DNA from: an uncultured Pelagibacteraceae bacterium
GTDB lineage: Bacteria > Pseudomonadota > Alphaproteobacteria > Pelagibacterales > Pelagibacteraceae
NCBI GenBank assembly: GCA_902598825.1
Contig: CACKDD010000005.1
Coordinates: 1-62,863 of the forward strand
Direction of reading: 5' to 3'
DNA length: 62,863 bases
The position numbers were made by a program, and so were the translations under genes. Below are positions 41,410 through 50,444 of the stretch, in pieces (positions within the stretch are counted from its first letter, which is position 1; every line of letters starts with the position of its first letter). The notes under the pieces were generated by a model. It was not told where the DNA came from. It worked only from the letters and a program-made list of their open reading frames with translations, and searched no databases.

Positions 41410-42336
41410 TTACTTTTTTTTAATAATATTGCTTACTAAATACTGATCATCTTTATTTACATTCTTTAAAATCTTTCCGATGTATTCTCCCAATAATCCC
41501 AAAAATAAAAATTGAACACCAGAAAAGAAAAGTAAAATAGTAATTAACATAGAATACCCCAAGGGAACATTTGGAAGAGTCATTTTTTCAACTATTGTAA
41601 TAATGATCAATATCACACTAAAAAATGTTAGTAATATTCCAATCATCGAAAAAATATGGATTGGAACTGTTGAAAAATTTATAATTAAATTACTATACAG
41701 CTTTAAAAGTTTTAAAAGACTGTAATTTGATCTACCATATTTACGAGACTCATGTTTTACTAAGCATGTGCCTATACTATTTGTTTTTGATAAAATTAAT
41801 CCATCAATGTAAGGAAATGGACCACTATATGAAACAATATTGTTTATTAACTTTCTTTTTAAAGACTTAAAACTACTTAGATAAACACCCGATGGTTTGT
41901 TAATCAATAACTCGGCACTATAATTCGCTATTTTACTCATAAATTTTCTTAACAGTGAATCTTTTTTTTCAATATACTTTGTGTACACAACATCATAATT
42001 TTTCTTAATAGAATAATTGTATAATTTATAAGCTTCTTTTGCTGTATTTTGATTATCATCATCCATTATAATTGCTAAAGATCCTTTTGAATGTTTAAGT
42101 CCAGCCATCACAGCATTATGTTCCCCATAATTTTTGGACAATTTCAAATATGATATAATTTTTGGAAATTTTTTGTTTAATTTTCTACAAATAGTATCAG
42201 TATTATCTTTGCTATAATCATTAATAATTATAATTTCTATTTTAATTTTTTTAAAAACCTGTATTAGATTATTAACTAATCTACCAAGAGTTTTAGACCC
42301 GTTATATGTTGGAATTATAATTGACAATAAAGGCAT
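41410..42336 (-). CDS. Polyprenyl-phosphate glycosyltransferase, GtrB/DPM1-like
   Basis: A 308-residue GT-2 enzyme with a catalytic domain (LLSIIIPTYNGSKTL; metal site in AIIMDDDNQN, about 91-96) and two C-terminal transmembrane helices (about 228-255 and 264-288). It likely transfers a sugar onto undecaprenyl phosphate for later use outside the membrane. Coded opposite to the deoxysugar genes and convergent with them (30-base gap), it may belong to the same modification system. Confidence 0.88.
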   Translation of the reverse strand: MPLLSIIIPTYNGSKTLGRLVNNLIQVFKKIKIEIIIINDYSKDNTDTICRKLNKKFPKIISYLKLSKNYGEHNAVMAGLKHSKGSLAIIMDDDNQNTAKEAYKLYNYSIKKNYDVVYTKYIEKKDSLLRKFMSKIANYSAELLINKPSGVYLSSFKSLKRKLINNIVSYSGPFPYIDGLILSKTNSIGTCLVKHESRKYGRSNYSLLKLLKLYSNLIINFSTVPIHIFSMIGILLTFFSVILIIITIVEKMTLPNVPLGYSMLITILLFFSGVQFLFLGLLGEYIGKILKNVNKDDQYLVSNIIKKK

Positions 42337-42485
42337 TTTTTAAAATAATTAAATATATTTCATTAACAATTATACTAATTGTTTTTAAAAAAATATATAA
42401 AACTTACAAAAAAGCTAAAAACTTTTAATTTGTTTAAATACGTTGAAATACTATATTATTTAGATATTAATTAATTATTAATAAC

Positions 42486-42830
42486 ATGAAAATTGAAATT
42501 TGTGATTTGAAAGATTTAAATCTTTACTTAACTAAATTTGTAAAAGAATTAAGAGATGAATTAATTATATATAAACTAAATGGGGAAATTTTTGTAAAAT
42601 CCTCTATTTGTCCACATTTTGGTGGAGAAATTTATTTTTGTAAAAATAAAAAAAAACTTAGATGTAAGTGGCATGACTGGACATATTGTCCAAAAACTGG
42701 AAAATGTGAGACATATAATATTAAAACAAACGTTAGAAATTACAAAGTAAGCACTTATCCTAAAGATCTTAAAAATTATGATTTTTTTATTGAAAATAAT
42801 AAATTATATTTAAATAATGATTTTACATAA
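42486..42830 (+). CDS. Rieske [2Fe-2S] half of a split oxygenase
   Basis: A 114-residue Rieske protein. Cluster ligands are C42-P-H44 and C60-K-W-H63, 15 residues apart, as in Rieske oxygenases rather than bc1-type proteins (no disulfide cysteines of the bc1 kind). It has no signal peptide. The following gene overlaps its end by 14 bases in another frame and encodes the catalytic half; together they equal one ring-hydroxylating oxygenase alpha subunit. Standalone use as a ferredoxin is the alternative. Confidence 0.8.
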   Translation: MKIEICDLKDLNLYLTKFVKELRDELIIYKLNGEIFVKSSICPHFGGEIYFCKNKKKLRCKWHDWTYCPKTGKCETYNIKTNVRNYKVSTYPKDLKNYDFFIENNKLYLNNDFT

Positions 42831-43422
42831 AAAATTTAAATACGATATTTCTGTGTCAAAAGAAGTTATTTGGTGGAATTATTGGGATCATGAACATTTA
42901 GATATTGTGCACAGTGGGTACAAAAGTGCAGATATTATTTATGAAAATGAAAAAGTTTATCTAGGCTACTTTACAGTTAAAGCACCTTTTGTGCCATTTT
43001 TATCTTTTAGTTTTCCAATAATGGGAGTTTATGAAAACGAGAATACTTACGTTGTTCATTCTTTTCAATACAGTATCCCATCAAAGTTTACATTCACAAC
43101 AAAAGAAAAAGATAATGGACAGACCGAAATTGAAATGGATTATAAGTTTCACTTAAAAGGATTAAAAATCTTCTTTTATCCATTTATTAACTTTTTTATC
43201 AAAAAATGGAATCATAAAGTTTGGAAAGAAGATCTTCCTCTCAAAAAGAGAAGACAAATGGTTTTAGATTTAGGTTTTAAAGATTTTCATGGGTTACCAG
43301 ATCAAATTAAAGATAGAGTTCGTAAAGATAAAATTCAATTCAAATTACCTATTCCAAGACCAAGAAAAAGTCCAAGAGATCAATATATTTTGAATAAGAA
43401 TATTTCAAATTTTGAAAAATGA
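42817..43422 (+). CDS. Catalytic (mononuclear iron) half of a split Rieske oxygenase
   Basis: A 201-residue protein whose N-terminus has D24-x2-H27-x4-H32 (WDHEHLDIVH), the iron-binding triad spacing of Rieske oxygenases, and whose later E138-D139 in WKEDLPLKKRRQ lies where the last carboxylate ligand and the ED-x-Q motif occur in this family. The middle is START-like beta sheet. It lacks its own cluster domain, which the upstream gene provides. No ferredoxin reductase is next to it. Substrate unknown. Confidence 0.75.
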   Translation: MILHKKFKYDISVSKEVIWWNYWDHEHLDIVHSGYKSADIIYENEKVYLGYFTVKAPFVPFLSFSFPIMGVYENENTYVVHSFQYSIPSKFTFTTKEKDNGQTEIEMDYKFHLKGLKIFFYPFINFFIKKWNHKVWKEDLPLKKRRQMVLDLGFKDFHGLPDQIKDRVRKDKIQFKLPIPRPRKSPRDQYILNKNISNFEK

Positions 43423-43433
43423 AGCACCATGAA

Positions 43434-44237
43434 TTAATTTAATATCGACATAGGATCGAGCCTAGTTTGAAACCAGTTAACTCTAAAATCTAAGTGGGGA
43501 CCTGTAGATCTTCCTGTTGAGCCTACTGTTCCAATAAGATCACCTTTATTGATTTTATCGCCAACTGAAACTAAGACGGTCTCTAAGTGTGAATATATAG
43601 TAGAGATACCATGGCCATGGTCCATTATGATTGTGCCACCCGTATAATATAAATCATCTTCAGCCATTGTAACAACACCAGAACCTGATGACTTAATCAT
43701 AGTTCCTTTTTTCGCCGCTATATCTATCCCATAATGAGGCCACCTAGGTTTCCCATTTAGAATTCTTTGGCTTCCATAAACACCACTTATTATTCCCTCT
43801 ACTGGCATTATAAATTGATTTTTAAAAAAAGTTAAATCTGAGTTTATGGCTCGAGCCTCACCAATTTTATTATTTTCTTTTTTAATTCTTTTATAAACAG
43901 ACTCAGGTGGAGTTACTTTACTTTCTTCCAAACCATCTATTCTTTGAATATTGTATTTTCTCTTTAAAACCTTTTTGATTATTTTTTCTTTTTTTCCATT
44001 GTTTATTTTTGTTATTGTAAGATCGAACTTTCTATCTCTATCAATTCCAAATACAAAATATCCATTTTCTGAAACTTTAACATTTTTTTTATCTATAATT
44101 ATTTTTGATGAAGGATCAGTTACTCCAACTATATAATGGCCTTGAATGAATTTACCCTTAAACTCAACAGCATTAAGTTGAGTTGTAGTCAAAAAAGTTA
44201 TTATTAAAAATAATTTAGAAATTATTTTGCTGTCCAT
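43434..44237 (-). CDS. Exported M23 family peptidoglycan peptidase
   Basis: A 267-residue protein with a signal peptide (1-23) and a C-terminal M23 (LytM) domain. The zinc site begins HYGIDIA (H and D, about 171-175); the second motif is GPHLDFRV, where HxH is replaced by HxD, a variant common in proteobacterial M23 proteins. It likely cleaves cross-links or activates amidases at division. Its 5' end overlaps the SDR gene by 16 bases. Confidence 0.87.
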   Translation of the reverse strand: MDSKIISKLFLIITFLTTTQLNAVEFKGKFIQGHYIVGVTDPSSKIIIDKKNVKVSENGYFVFGIDRDRKFDLTITKINNGKKEKIIKKVLKRKYNIQRIDGLEESKVTPPESVYKRIKKENNKIGEARAINSDLTFFKNQFIMPVEGIISGVYGSQRILNGKPRWPHYGIDIAAKKGTMIKSSGSGVVTMAEDDLYYTGGTIIMDHGHGISTIYSHLETVLVSVGDKINKGDLIGTVGSTGRSTGPHLDFRVNWFQTRLDPMSILN

Positions 44238-44989
44238 CCGCCATCAACCAATAAAGAAGTTCCTGTTATCATCGATGCCGCTTCAGAGGCAAGAAAAACT
44301 ACCGCTGATGATATCTCAGATAATTCTGCAAATCTTCCAAGAGGAATATTGCTCAGCATATCCCTTTTGAATTTTTTATTTTTTAGAAATTTTTTAGTCA
44401 TTGGGGTTACAACAAAAGTAGGGCATACTGTATTTACCCTGATATTGTATTTCGCAAGATCAATAGACATACCTTTAGTTAAACCCTCTAATCCAAATTT
44501 GTTCATGTTATATACACTTCTTATTGGTCCACCCACATGACCCATTTGAGAAGACATATTTACTATGGATCCACCAATTTTTTTTCGATTTTTAGATTTT
44601 ATCATTTTTAATGCACACAAGTGAGCAAGATTGAATGTGGCAATTGTATTGATCTTAACCATATATTCCATGTCTTTAGTTTTAACTTTTGTAAAATGTG
44701 CTGGAATATTATTTCCTGCATTATTGATCAAAATATCTATTTTAGATTGTTTATTAATAATTTCTTTGATTTCATCATAATTAGTAATGTCGCAAACATA
44801 AGATCTACATTTTGACTTAAGTTTTTTTATCTTTTTAGAAACTTCATCCAAATCTTTTTTTGTCCTACTGATTATTATTAGATTTGCTCCAGCCTCAGCT
44901 AAAGCTATTGCACAGGCTCTTCCAAGACCTTTTCCAGCACCAGTAACTACTGCTGTTTTATTTTTGAGGTTATAATTTTTTAAAAACAT
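44222..44989 (-). CDS. Short-chain dehydrogenase/reductase
   Basis: A 255-residue classical SDR with the cofactor loop TGAGKGLGRACA (17-28), the NNAGNN motif (89-94), a catalytic serine in NMSSQMG and YNMNK (Y-x-x-x-K). It resembles gluconate or 3-ketoacyl reductases. Its start shares a base with the TerC stop in a chain from the GMC oxidoreductase gene. Substrate not assigned. Confidence 0.86.
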   Translation of the reverse strand: MFLKNYNLKNKTAVVTGAGKGLGRACAIALAEAGANLIIISRTKKDLDEVSKKIKKLKSKCRSYVCDITNYDEIKEIINKQSKIDILINNAGNNIPAHFTKVKTKDMEYMVKINTIATFNLAHLCALKMIKSKNRKKIGGSIVNMSSQMGHVGGPIRSVYNMNKFGLEGLTKGMSIDLAKYNIRVNTVCPTFVVTPMTKKFLKNKKFKRDMLSNIPLGRFAELSEISSAVVFLASEAASMITGTSLLVDGGWTAK

Positions 44990-45582
44990 TATAAAAATAG
45001 TATTTTAATATCTGTATAAATCAACTCTATAGCAACAAAAAGAATTGCTAACAAACCAGCCCAAGCTATCCATTTATATTTCTTAATCCAATTTGATATT
45101 AATGTTGCTGCTGTTGCCATTAATATTATTGATAAAACTAGACCAAAAATTAGCAATCCATAATGATCACCTGCTGCTCCAGCTACACCTAAAACATTAT
45201 CTAAACTCATTGTAAAATCAGCTAATAAAATAGTCCAAATAGCTTTTAAAAAGTTAGAATTATCTACCTTAATGTTATCTTCGTGTGTGGCTCCCTTTAT
45301 TACATCAACATAAAGTTTATAGACTATATAAAGAAGAAGTAATCCTCCAATTAATCTTAAACCAGTAATTTGTAATAAATATGCAGTTAATAGAGTAAGA
45401 ACTATTCTTAATATTACAGCCCCTCCGATACCCCAAAATATAATTTTTTTTCTTTGTTCAGTTGGAAATTTAGAGGCAACCATTCCTATGATAATTGCAT
45501 TGTCTCCTGCTAAAACAAGATCAATCAAAATTATTTGGGTTAGTATAGTTAGCTGTTCTGGAGAAAATAAATCAATGAACAT
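44989..45582 (-). CDS. TerC family membrane protein
   Basis: A 197-residue polytopic membrane protein with seven helices and the TerC motif LVLAGDNAIIIGMVAS (about 21-36) with the acidic D26, plus a second DFTMSLDNVLGVAGAA near 116-131. TerC proteins are linked to metal ion (manganese or calcium) handling and membrane protein export. It lies between a GMC oxidoreductase and an SDR with 1-base overlaps. Confidence 0.88.
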   Translation of the reverse strand: MFIDLFSPEQLTILTQIILIDLVLAGDNAIIIGMVASKFPTEQRKKIIFWGIGGAVILRIVLTLLTAYLLQITGLRLIGGLLLLYIVYKLYVDVIKGATHEDNIKVDNSNFLKAIWTILLADFTMSLDNVLGVAGAAGDHYGLLIFGLVLSIILMATAATLISNWIKKYKWIAWAGLLAILFVAIELIYTDIKILFL

Positions 45583-47177
45583 TAGCTTTCTAGTATCATA
45601 TCTGCACCTTTCTCTGCAATCATAATTGTCGGTGCATTTGTGTTACCAGATGTAATGTTTGGCATAATAGAAGCATCAATGACTCGTAAATTCTCAACAC
45701 CTTTTACTTTTAATTTTTCATCAACTACTGCCAAATCATCTTGTCCCATTTTACATGTTCCTACTGGATGAAATATTGTTTGTGTATAATCTGATCCAGC
45801 TTTAACTAACTCTTCATCATTATTAATATTAATTCCAGGTCTATATTCTTCAGGTTTATATTTTTTAAAGGTTTCAGACTCCATGACAATTTTTCTTGTA
45901 AGTTTAAGTCCCTTTGCTGCAACCATTCTATCATGATCTGTAGAAAGATAATTTAGTTTTACCTTTGCATAGGTTCTTGAGTCTTTATCAATAATATTTA
46001 CATGACCTCTACTAGTTGGTCTAATATTAGATACAGTTGGTGTAAAAGCATGAAAATCATGATTCTTTGTTGCTCCCAAGGTGTCCATACTCATTGGCTG
46101 AACATGCCATTGAAGATCTGGTAGTTCTAGTGAGGGATCACTTTTAGCAAACATACACATCTGACTTGCCCCCATTGTCATTGGACCACTCCTATTAAAT
46201 ACATATTCTAATCCGATCATTAGTTTACCAAATAAACTATTAACTTTTTTGTTGAGTGATTTTAGTCCATGAACTTTATAAATAGGTCTAAACATCAAAT
46301 GATCTTGAAGATTTTCTCCTACACCTTTTAATTCTTGAACGACTTCAATACCTAAATTATTTAGTTTATTTGCGTTTCCTATACCTGAGGTTTGAAGAAT
46401 TTGAGGAGAACCAATAGATCCTGATGATAAAATAATTTCTCGATTTACAACTAACTTCTTAACTTCGTTATCTTGCCAATACTCTACTTCTTTAGCTATT
46501 TTATTTTGAAAATTAATTTTTTTAACATGTGCATTTGTTATTATCTTTAAATTTCCTCTTTTTTTAATTGGGTTTAAATATCCAACAGCAGTACTACATC
46601 TAAAACCATCTTTTTCAGTAACTTGAAAATAGCCACATCCATTATTATCTCCTGTGTTAAAATCTTTGGTTTTTGGAATACCAAATTCTTCTGCAGCATT
46701 TTGAAATTCATTTAATAACGGTAATTGAATTCTTTGATCAGAGACAGATAAAGGTCCACCAGTTCCATGAAATTCATTTCTTCCTCTTTCTTGATTTTCA
46801 GCTTTAATAAAATAAGGCAAAACATCATCCCAGCCCCAACCAGTATTACCTAATTGTCTCCAAACATCGTAATCTCTACTTTGACCTCTTATATAAAGAA
46901 GACCATTTATTGCAGAACTACCACCTAATGTTTTTCCCCTAGGATATCGAATAGATCTGCCATTCATTGTTTCATCGGGTTCAGTTTTGTAACACCAATC
47001 AACAGAGGGATTATGCATCGTCTTGAAATATCCTACTGGAATATGTATCCAAGGATAATTATCTTTCCCTCCGGCCTCTATTAGAGCTACTTTATTATTA
47101 GGATTTGCAGTCAGTCTGTTAGCTAAAACGCAACCTGCTGATCCTGCTCCAATAATAATATAATCGAAATTTTCCAT
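45582..47177 (-). CDS. GMC family oxidoreductase (choline dehydrogenase-like)
   Basis: A 531-residue FAD flavoprotein: ADP-binding GAGSAGCVLANRL (8-20), the GKTLGGSSAINGLLYIRG signature (79-96), and the catalytic His region HPVGTCKMG (about 466-474). Members oxidise choline and other alcohols. The gene is first in a chain ending with the M23 peptidase, and is divergent from a TRAP binding protein. The substrate may be an alcohol imported by that TRAP system (inference). Confidence 0.88.
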   Translation of the reverse strand: MENFDYIIIGAGSAGCVLANRLTANPNNKVALIEAGGKDNYPWIHIPVGYFKTMHNPSVDWCYKTEPDETMNGRSIRYPRGKTLGGSSAINGLLYIRGQSRDYDVWRQLGNTGWGWDDVLPYFIKAENQERGRNEFHGTGGPLSVSDQRIQLPLLNEFQNAAEEFGIPKTKDFNTGDNNGCGYFQVTEKDGFRCSTAVGYLNPIKKRGNLKIITNAHVKKINFQNKIAKEVEYWQDNEVKKLVVNREIILSSGSIGSPQILQTSGIGNANKLNNLGIEVVQELKGVGENLQDHLMFRPIYKVHGLKSLNKKVNSLFGKLMIGLEYVFNRSGPMTMGASQMCMFAKSDPSLELPDLQWHVQPMSMDTLGATKNHDFHAFTPTVSNIRPTSRGHVNIIDKDSRTYAKVKLNYLSTDHDRMVAAKGLKLTRKIVMESETFKKYKPEEYRPGININNDEELVKAGSDYTQTIFHPVGTCKMGQDDLAVVDEKLKVKGVENLRVIDASIMPNITSGNTNAPTIMIAEKGADMILES

Positions 47178-47309
47178 TGCTAGTTGAATAGTACTTTAAT
47201 TATTTTTATTTAAACATCTTTACACTCATATTTATCAATTGTCACTTGTGTCTGCTTTATTTTTCTGGTTGTATGCTCAAGTTAAATTTAACTAACAAGA
47301 GGAAAAATA

Positions 47310-48404
47310 ATGAAAAAAATCATTTCAATGTTATTTGCAACGGTTTTAGTACTAGGATTTGTTTCTAATGCTAACGCTGCAAAAACACTAAAATGTCAGA
47401 CTGTTCTTAATACTAAGGCTGATGAAGTTAAGATGTTAAAGGACTTTACTGATACAGTAACTGAATTAACGAGTGGATCGTTAAAGTTTGAGATACTTCC
47501 TGCGGGAGCTGTTGTTGGAGTTAAAGAAACTCTAGATGCAGTTGACAAAGGATTGATTGATTGTGGATTCGCATGGACTCACTATTGGTCAGGTGATCAC
47601 CCTGCAGCTATGCTATTTGGTTCTCCAGTAGCTGGTGGTGGAGTAGGTATTGATAACTTAGCGTTCTTATCTTGGTTCCAATATGGTGGGGGTAAAGAAT
47701 TATACGACCAACTTTGGAAAGAAATGGGAAGAGACATCAAAGGATTTATGTTACAACCAGTTGGACCTGAAGCTTTAGGTTGGTTCCCAAAACCAATTAA
47801 AGATATGGCTGACTTCAGAAAATATAAATTCAGAACTCCTCCAGGAATTCCAGGACAAACTTACAAAGACATTGGTATAGCATCTGTTGCTATGGGTGGT
47901 GGAGATATCCTTCCAGCTCTTGAAGCAGGAACTATCGATGCTGCTGAATGGTGTTGTCCAAAACCAGATATGGTATTTGGTTTCCAAAAAGTATTAAAGC
48001 ACTACTACCTACAAGGTTTACACCAAGTAGTCGTAAATGCAGACTTTTACATTACTGGAAAAACTTATAAAGCTATGAGTGCTCATGAGAAGAAGTCTCT
48101 TGAAGTTGCTGCTAATGCTTCATTAGCAAAATCTTTAAGTTACAGAATTTATGAAAATGGAAAAGCTTTACAACAATTAACTACTAAGCACGGAGTAAAA
48201 TTAGAAGATACTCCATCTGACTACTTTGTTGAATATATGGCAGCTGCAAAAGCTACATTAAATAAAAATGCAGAGAAAAATGCATTTTTCAAAAAAGTAT
48301 ATGACTCTATGAAGGACTTTGCTGATGTTGCAGTTCCTTTCTGGAGTGGTGCTCAAATGTCTAATGCGAAGCTAGGAATGGCTCACGCAGCAACATTAAA
48401 GTAA
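47310..48404 (+). CDS. dctP: TRAP transporter solute-binding protein (DctP family)
   Basis: A 364-residue periplasmic protein with signal peptide (1-23, ending ANA). Its GWFPKPIKDMADFRKYKFRTPPGIPGQ segment carries the family arginine that binds a carboxylate, and the GGGDILPALEAGTIDAAEWCCPK region matches the TakP/mannitol-type group rather than C4-dicarboxylate DctP. The ligand is probably an organic acid. A strong intrinsic hairpin follows the gene before the permeases. AAGAGGA precedes the ATG. Confidence 0.9.
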   Translation: MKKIISMLFATVLVLGFVSNANAAKTLKCQTVLNTKADEVKMLKDFTDTVTELTSGSLKFEILPAGAVVGVKETLDAVDKGLIDCGFAWTHYWSGDHPAAMLFGSPVAGGGVGIDNLAFLSWFQYGGGKELYDQLWKEMGRDIKGFMLQPVGPEALGWFPKPIKDMADFRKYKFRTPPGIPGQTYKDIGIASVAMGGGDILPALEAGTIDAAEWCCPKPDMVFGFQKVLKHYYLQGLHQVVVNADFYITGKTYKAMSAHEKKSLEVAANASLAKSLSYRIYENGKALQQLTTKHGVKLEDTPSDYFVEYMAAAKATLNKNAEKNAFFKKVYDSMKDFADVAVPFWSGAQMSNAKLGMAHAATLK

Positions 48405-48425
48405 TCAGTAATTAATCTTAATATT

Positions 48426-48460
48426 TTAGAGCGGACTTTTACAGTCCGCTCTAATTTTTT
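48426..48460 (+). terminator. Intrinsic terminator/attenuator after dctP
   Basis: A 12-bp perfect stem (TTAGAGCGGACT with its complement) with a 5-base loop TTTAC, immediately followed by six T residues. It lies 22 bases after the dctP stop and before the DctQ start. This is the strongest terminator in the window and would make the binding protein far more abundant than the permeases. Confidence 0.85.
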
Positions 48461-48473
48461 TAACTAAAATTTT

Positions 48474-49088
48474 ATGACAGACGAACCATCAAAGTTAGAT
48501 ATTTCAGATGAAATGATTGCCGAAAGGCGAGGTGGTTCAGGTAAGATGCCAGATGACATGCCGTCATGGATGGCAAAATCTATAGTTAATATAGATAAAT
48601 TTAGCAAGTGGGTTGGAAATATAGTTTGCTGGATTTTAATGCCATTAATTTTTGCGATGACTTATGAAGTTCTAGCAAGAAAATTATTTTTAGCTCCAAC
48701 AATTTGGGCCTATGACATCAGTAGGTTTTTGTATGGGGCATTGTTTATGTTGGGAGCTGGATATGCACTCTCAAGAGGAGTTCATATAAGGGCTGATTTT
48801 TTATATAGAAATTTTAAAACTAAAACTCAGGGAACAATAGACTTTTGGTTATACCTTTTGTTTTATTTTCCAGGTCTTATCGTTTTCCTTTATATGACAA
48901 TTGGATATGTAGGCGAGTCTATTCAAAGAGGTGAAAGAGGAATGGATACTACCTGGATGCCATATATGTGGCCTATAAAAACTTGTTTGTTAATTGGAAT
49001 AATATTTTTACTTGTTCAAGGAATTTCAGAATTATTTAAAAGTTATTGGGCTGCTAAAAAAGGTAAATGGCCAGGAGAGTCTGAATGA
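48474..49088 (+). CDS. dctQ: TRAP transporter small permease (DctQ family)
   Basis: A 204-residue membrane protein with four helices and about 45 extra N-terminal cytoplasmic residues. The FLYGALFMLGAGYALSRGVHIRADFLY segment is the conserved DctQ core. It ends overlapping the DctM start by 4 bases and works with it as the membrane part of the TRAP transporter. Confidence 0.9.
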   Translation: MTDEPSKLDISDEMIAERRGGSGKMPDDMPSWMAKSIVNIDKFSKWVGNIVCWILMPLIFAMTYEVLARKLFLAPTIWAYDISRFLYGALFMLGAGYALSRGVHIRADFLYRNFKTKTQGTIDFWLYLLFYFPGLIVFLYMTIGYVGESIQRGERGMDTTWMPYMWPIKTCLLIGIIFLLVQGISELFKSYWAAKKGKWPGESE

Positions 49089-50419
49089 TTGCTGAATTTA
49101 TGGATCCAGCAATACTAGGTTTTATTCTTGTAGGAGTAATGCTTTTTGCAATATTTGTTGGATTTCCAATATCATTTACTTTGATATTTCTAGGATTTGT
49201 ATTTGGTTACTTAGGTTTTGGAAAATTAGTTTTCTATTTAATGACCCTTCAATTCTCCATGGTAATGACGGAACAAACTCTCGCCGCCGTTCCACTCTTT
49301 GTCTTTATGGGGATAATGATGGAACAAGCTGGTTTAATGGAAAGATTGTTTTCAGCTTTTCAATTAATGTTAGCTAAAGTTAGAGGATCATTATATTATG
49401 CAGTTTTATTTGTTTCCGTAATATTTGCAGCTGCAACAGGAATAGTAGGAGCTTCTGTTACAATTCTTGGGATTATGGCTGCAAAATCAATGAATAGATC
49501 AGGCTATGATGTCAAACTTGCAGCTGGAACGATCACTGCTGGTGGAACTTTAGGAATTTTAATTCCACCAAGTATTATGCTTGTGGTGATGGGTCCTATA
49601 ATGGAAATTCCTGTTATTGATTTATTTGCAGCAGCTATTTTTCCTGGGATTTTACTTGCAACTTTATACGCAGCTTACACAACAATTAGATGCATGATTA
49701 ACCCAGCATTAGGACCAGTGTTACCTGAAGATATGAGAGCCGCGAGCATGAAAGAAGTATGGGTAGAGTTTTTTTTAGGTTTAGTACCACCTGCTGCATT
49801 AGTTTTTGCTGCATTAGGAAGTATCTTATTTGGATTTGCAACTCCAACAGAGGCTGCGGGTTGTGGAGCAATGGGTGCGCTTTTATTATCTTTAGCTTAT
49901 AAAAAATTAACATTACCAAAACTTCAAGAAGCTTTAGTTAAAACTCTTGAGATAACTGCTTTAATAATGGTTTTAGTTGCTGCATCAAATTTTTTTGGTG
50001 CTGTGTTTGCTAGATTGGGAACTCCTACATTATTAACTGAATTTTTATTAGGTCTAGAAATGAATAAGTATTTAATCCTTGCAATGATAATGGTTATGAT
50101 TTTCTTATTAGGTTGGCCCTTAGAGTGGGTCCCTATAGTAATGATAATTATTCCAATTATCTTACCACTAGTAGAGGCTTTAGGTTTTAATTTAACTTGG
50201 TTTGCAATACTAGTAGCTGTAAATTTACAGACCGCCTGGCTGTCTCCTCCAGTTGCTCTTTCAGCATATTTTTTAAAAGGAGTAGTACCTGAGTGGGATC
50301 TTAAGGATATCTATTATGGGATGATGCAATTTATGGTGTTACAAGTCATAGGATTAGTTTTAATTATTGTATTTCCCCAAATTGCTCTTTGGTTACCAAC
50401 TCTCTTATATGGACAGTAG
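49085..50419 (+). CDS. dctM: TRAP transporter large permease (DctM family)
   Basis: A 444-residue polytopic permease with 11-12 helices. The central GASVTILGIMAAKSMNRSGYDVKLAAGTITAGGTLGILIPPSI region and the late FATPTEAAGCGAMGALL block are DctM signatures. It moves the organic acid with sodium. The gene overlaps dctQ by 4 bases; an NCS1-type transporter follows 26 bases downstream. Confidence 0.93.
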   Translation: MIAEFMDPAILGFILVGVMLFAIFVGFPISFTLIFLGFVFGYLGFGKLVFYLMTLQFSMVMTEQTLAAVPLFVFMGIMMEQAGLMERLFSAFQLMLAKVRGSLYYAVLFVSVIFAAATGIVGASVTILGIMAAKSMNRSGYDVKLAAGTITAGGTLGILIPPSIMLVVMGPIMEIPVIDLFAAAIFPGILLATLYAAYTTIRCMINPALGPVLPEDMRAASMKEVWVEFFLGLVPPAALVFAALGSILFGFATPTEAAGCGAMGALLLSLAYKKLTLPKLQEALVKTLEITALIMVLVAASNFFGAVFARLGTPTLLTEFLLGLEMNKYLILAMIMVMIFLLGWPLEWVPIVMIIIPIILPLVEALGFNLTWFAILVAVNLQTAWLSPPVALSAYFLKGVVPEWDLKDIYYGMMQFMVLQVIGLVLIIVFPQIALWLPTLLYGQ

Positions 50420-50444
50420 AAAATTTTAGTTTTATATTGTTTAA

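Noticed and set aside
42817..42830. Programmed frameshift joining the two Rieske oxygenase halves
   Set aside because: There is no classic slippery heptamer with a downstream structure at the overlap, and the second gene has its own ATG; separate translation is simpler, though it cannot be excluded.
36428..43422. Prophage or insertion element explaining the AT-rich island
   Set aside because: No integrase, transposase, phage structural gene or terminal repeat was seen; it looks like a surface-sugar island exchanged by homologous recombination.
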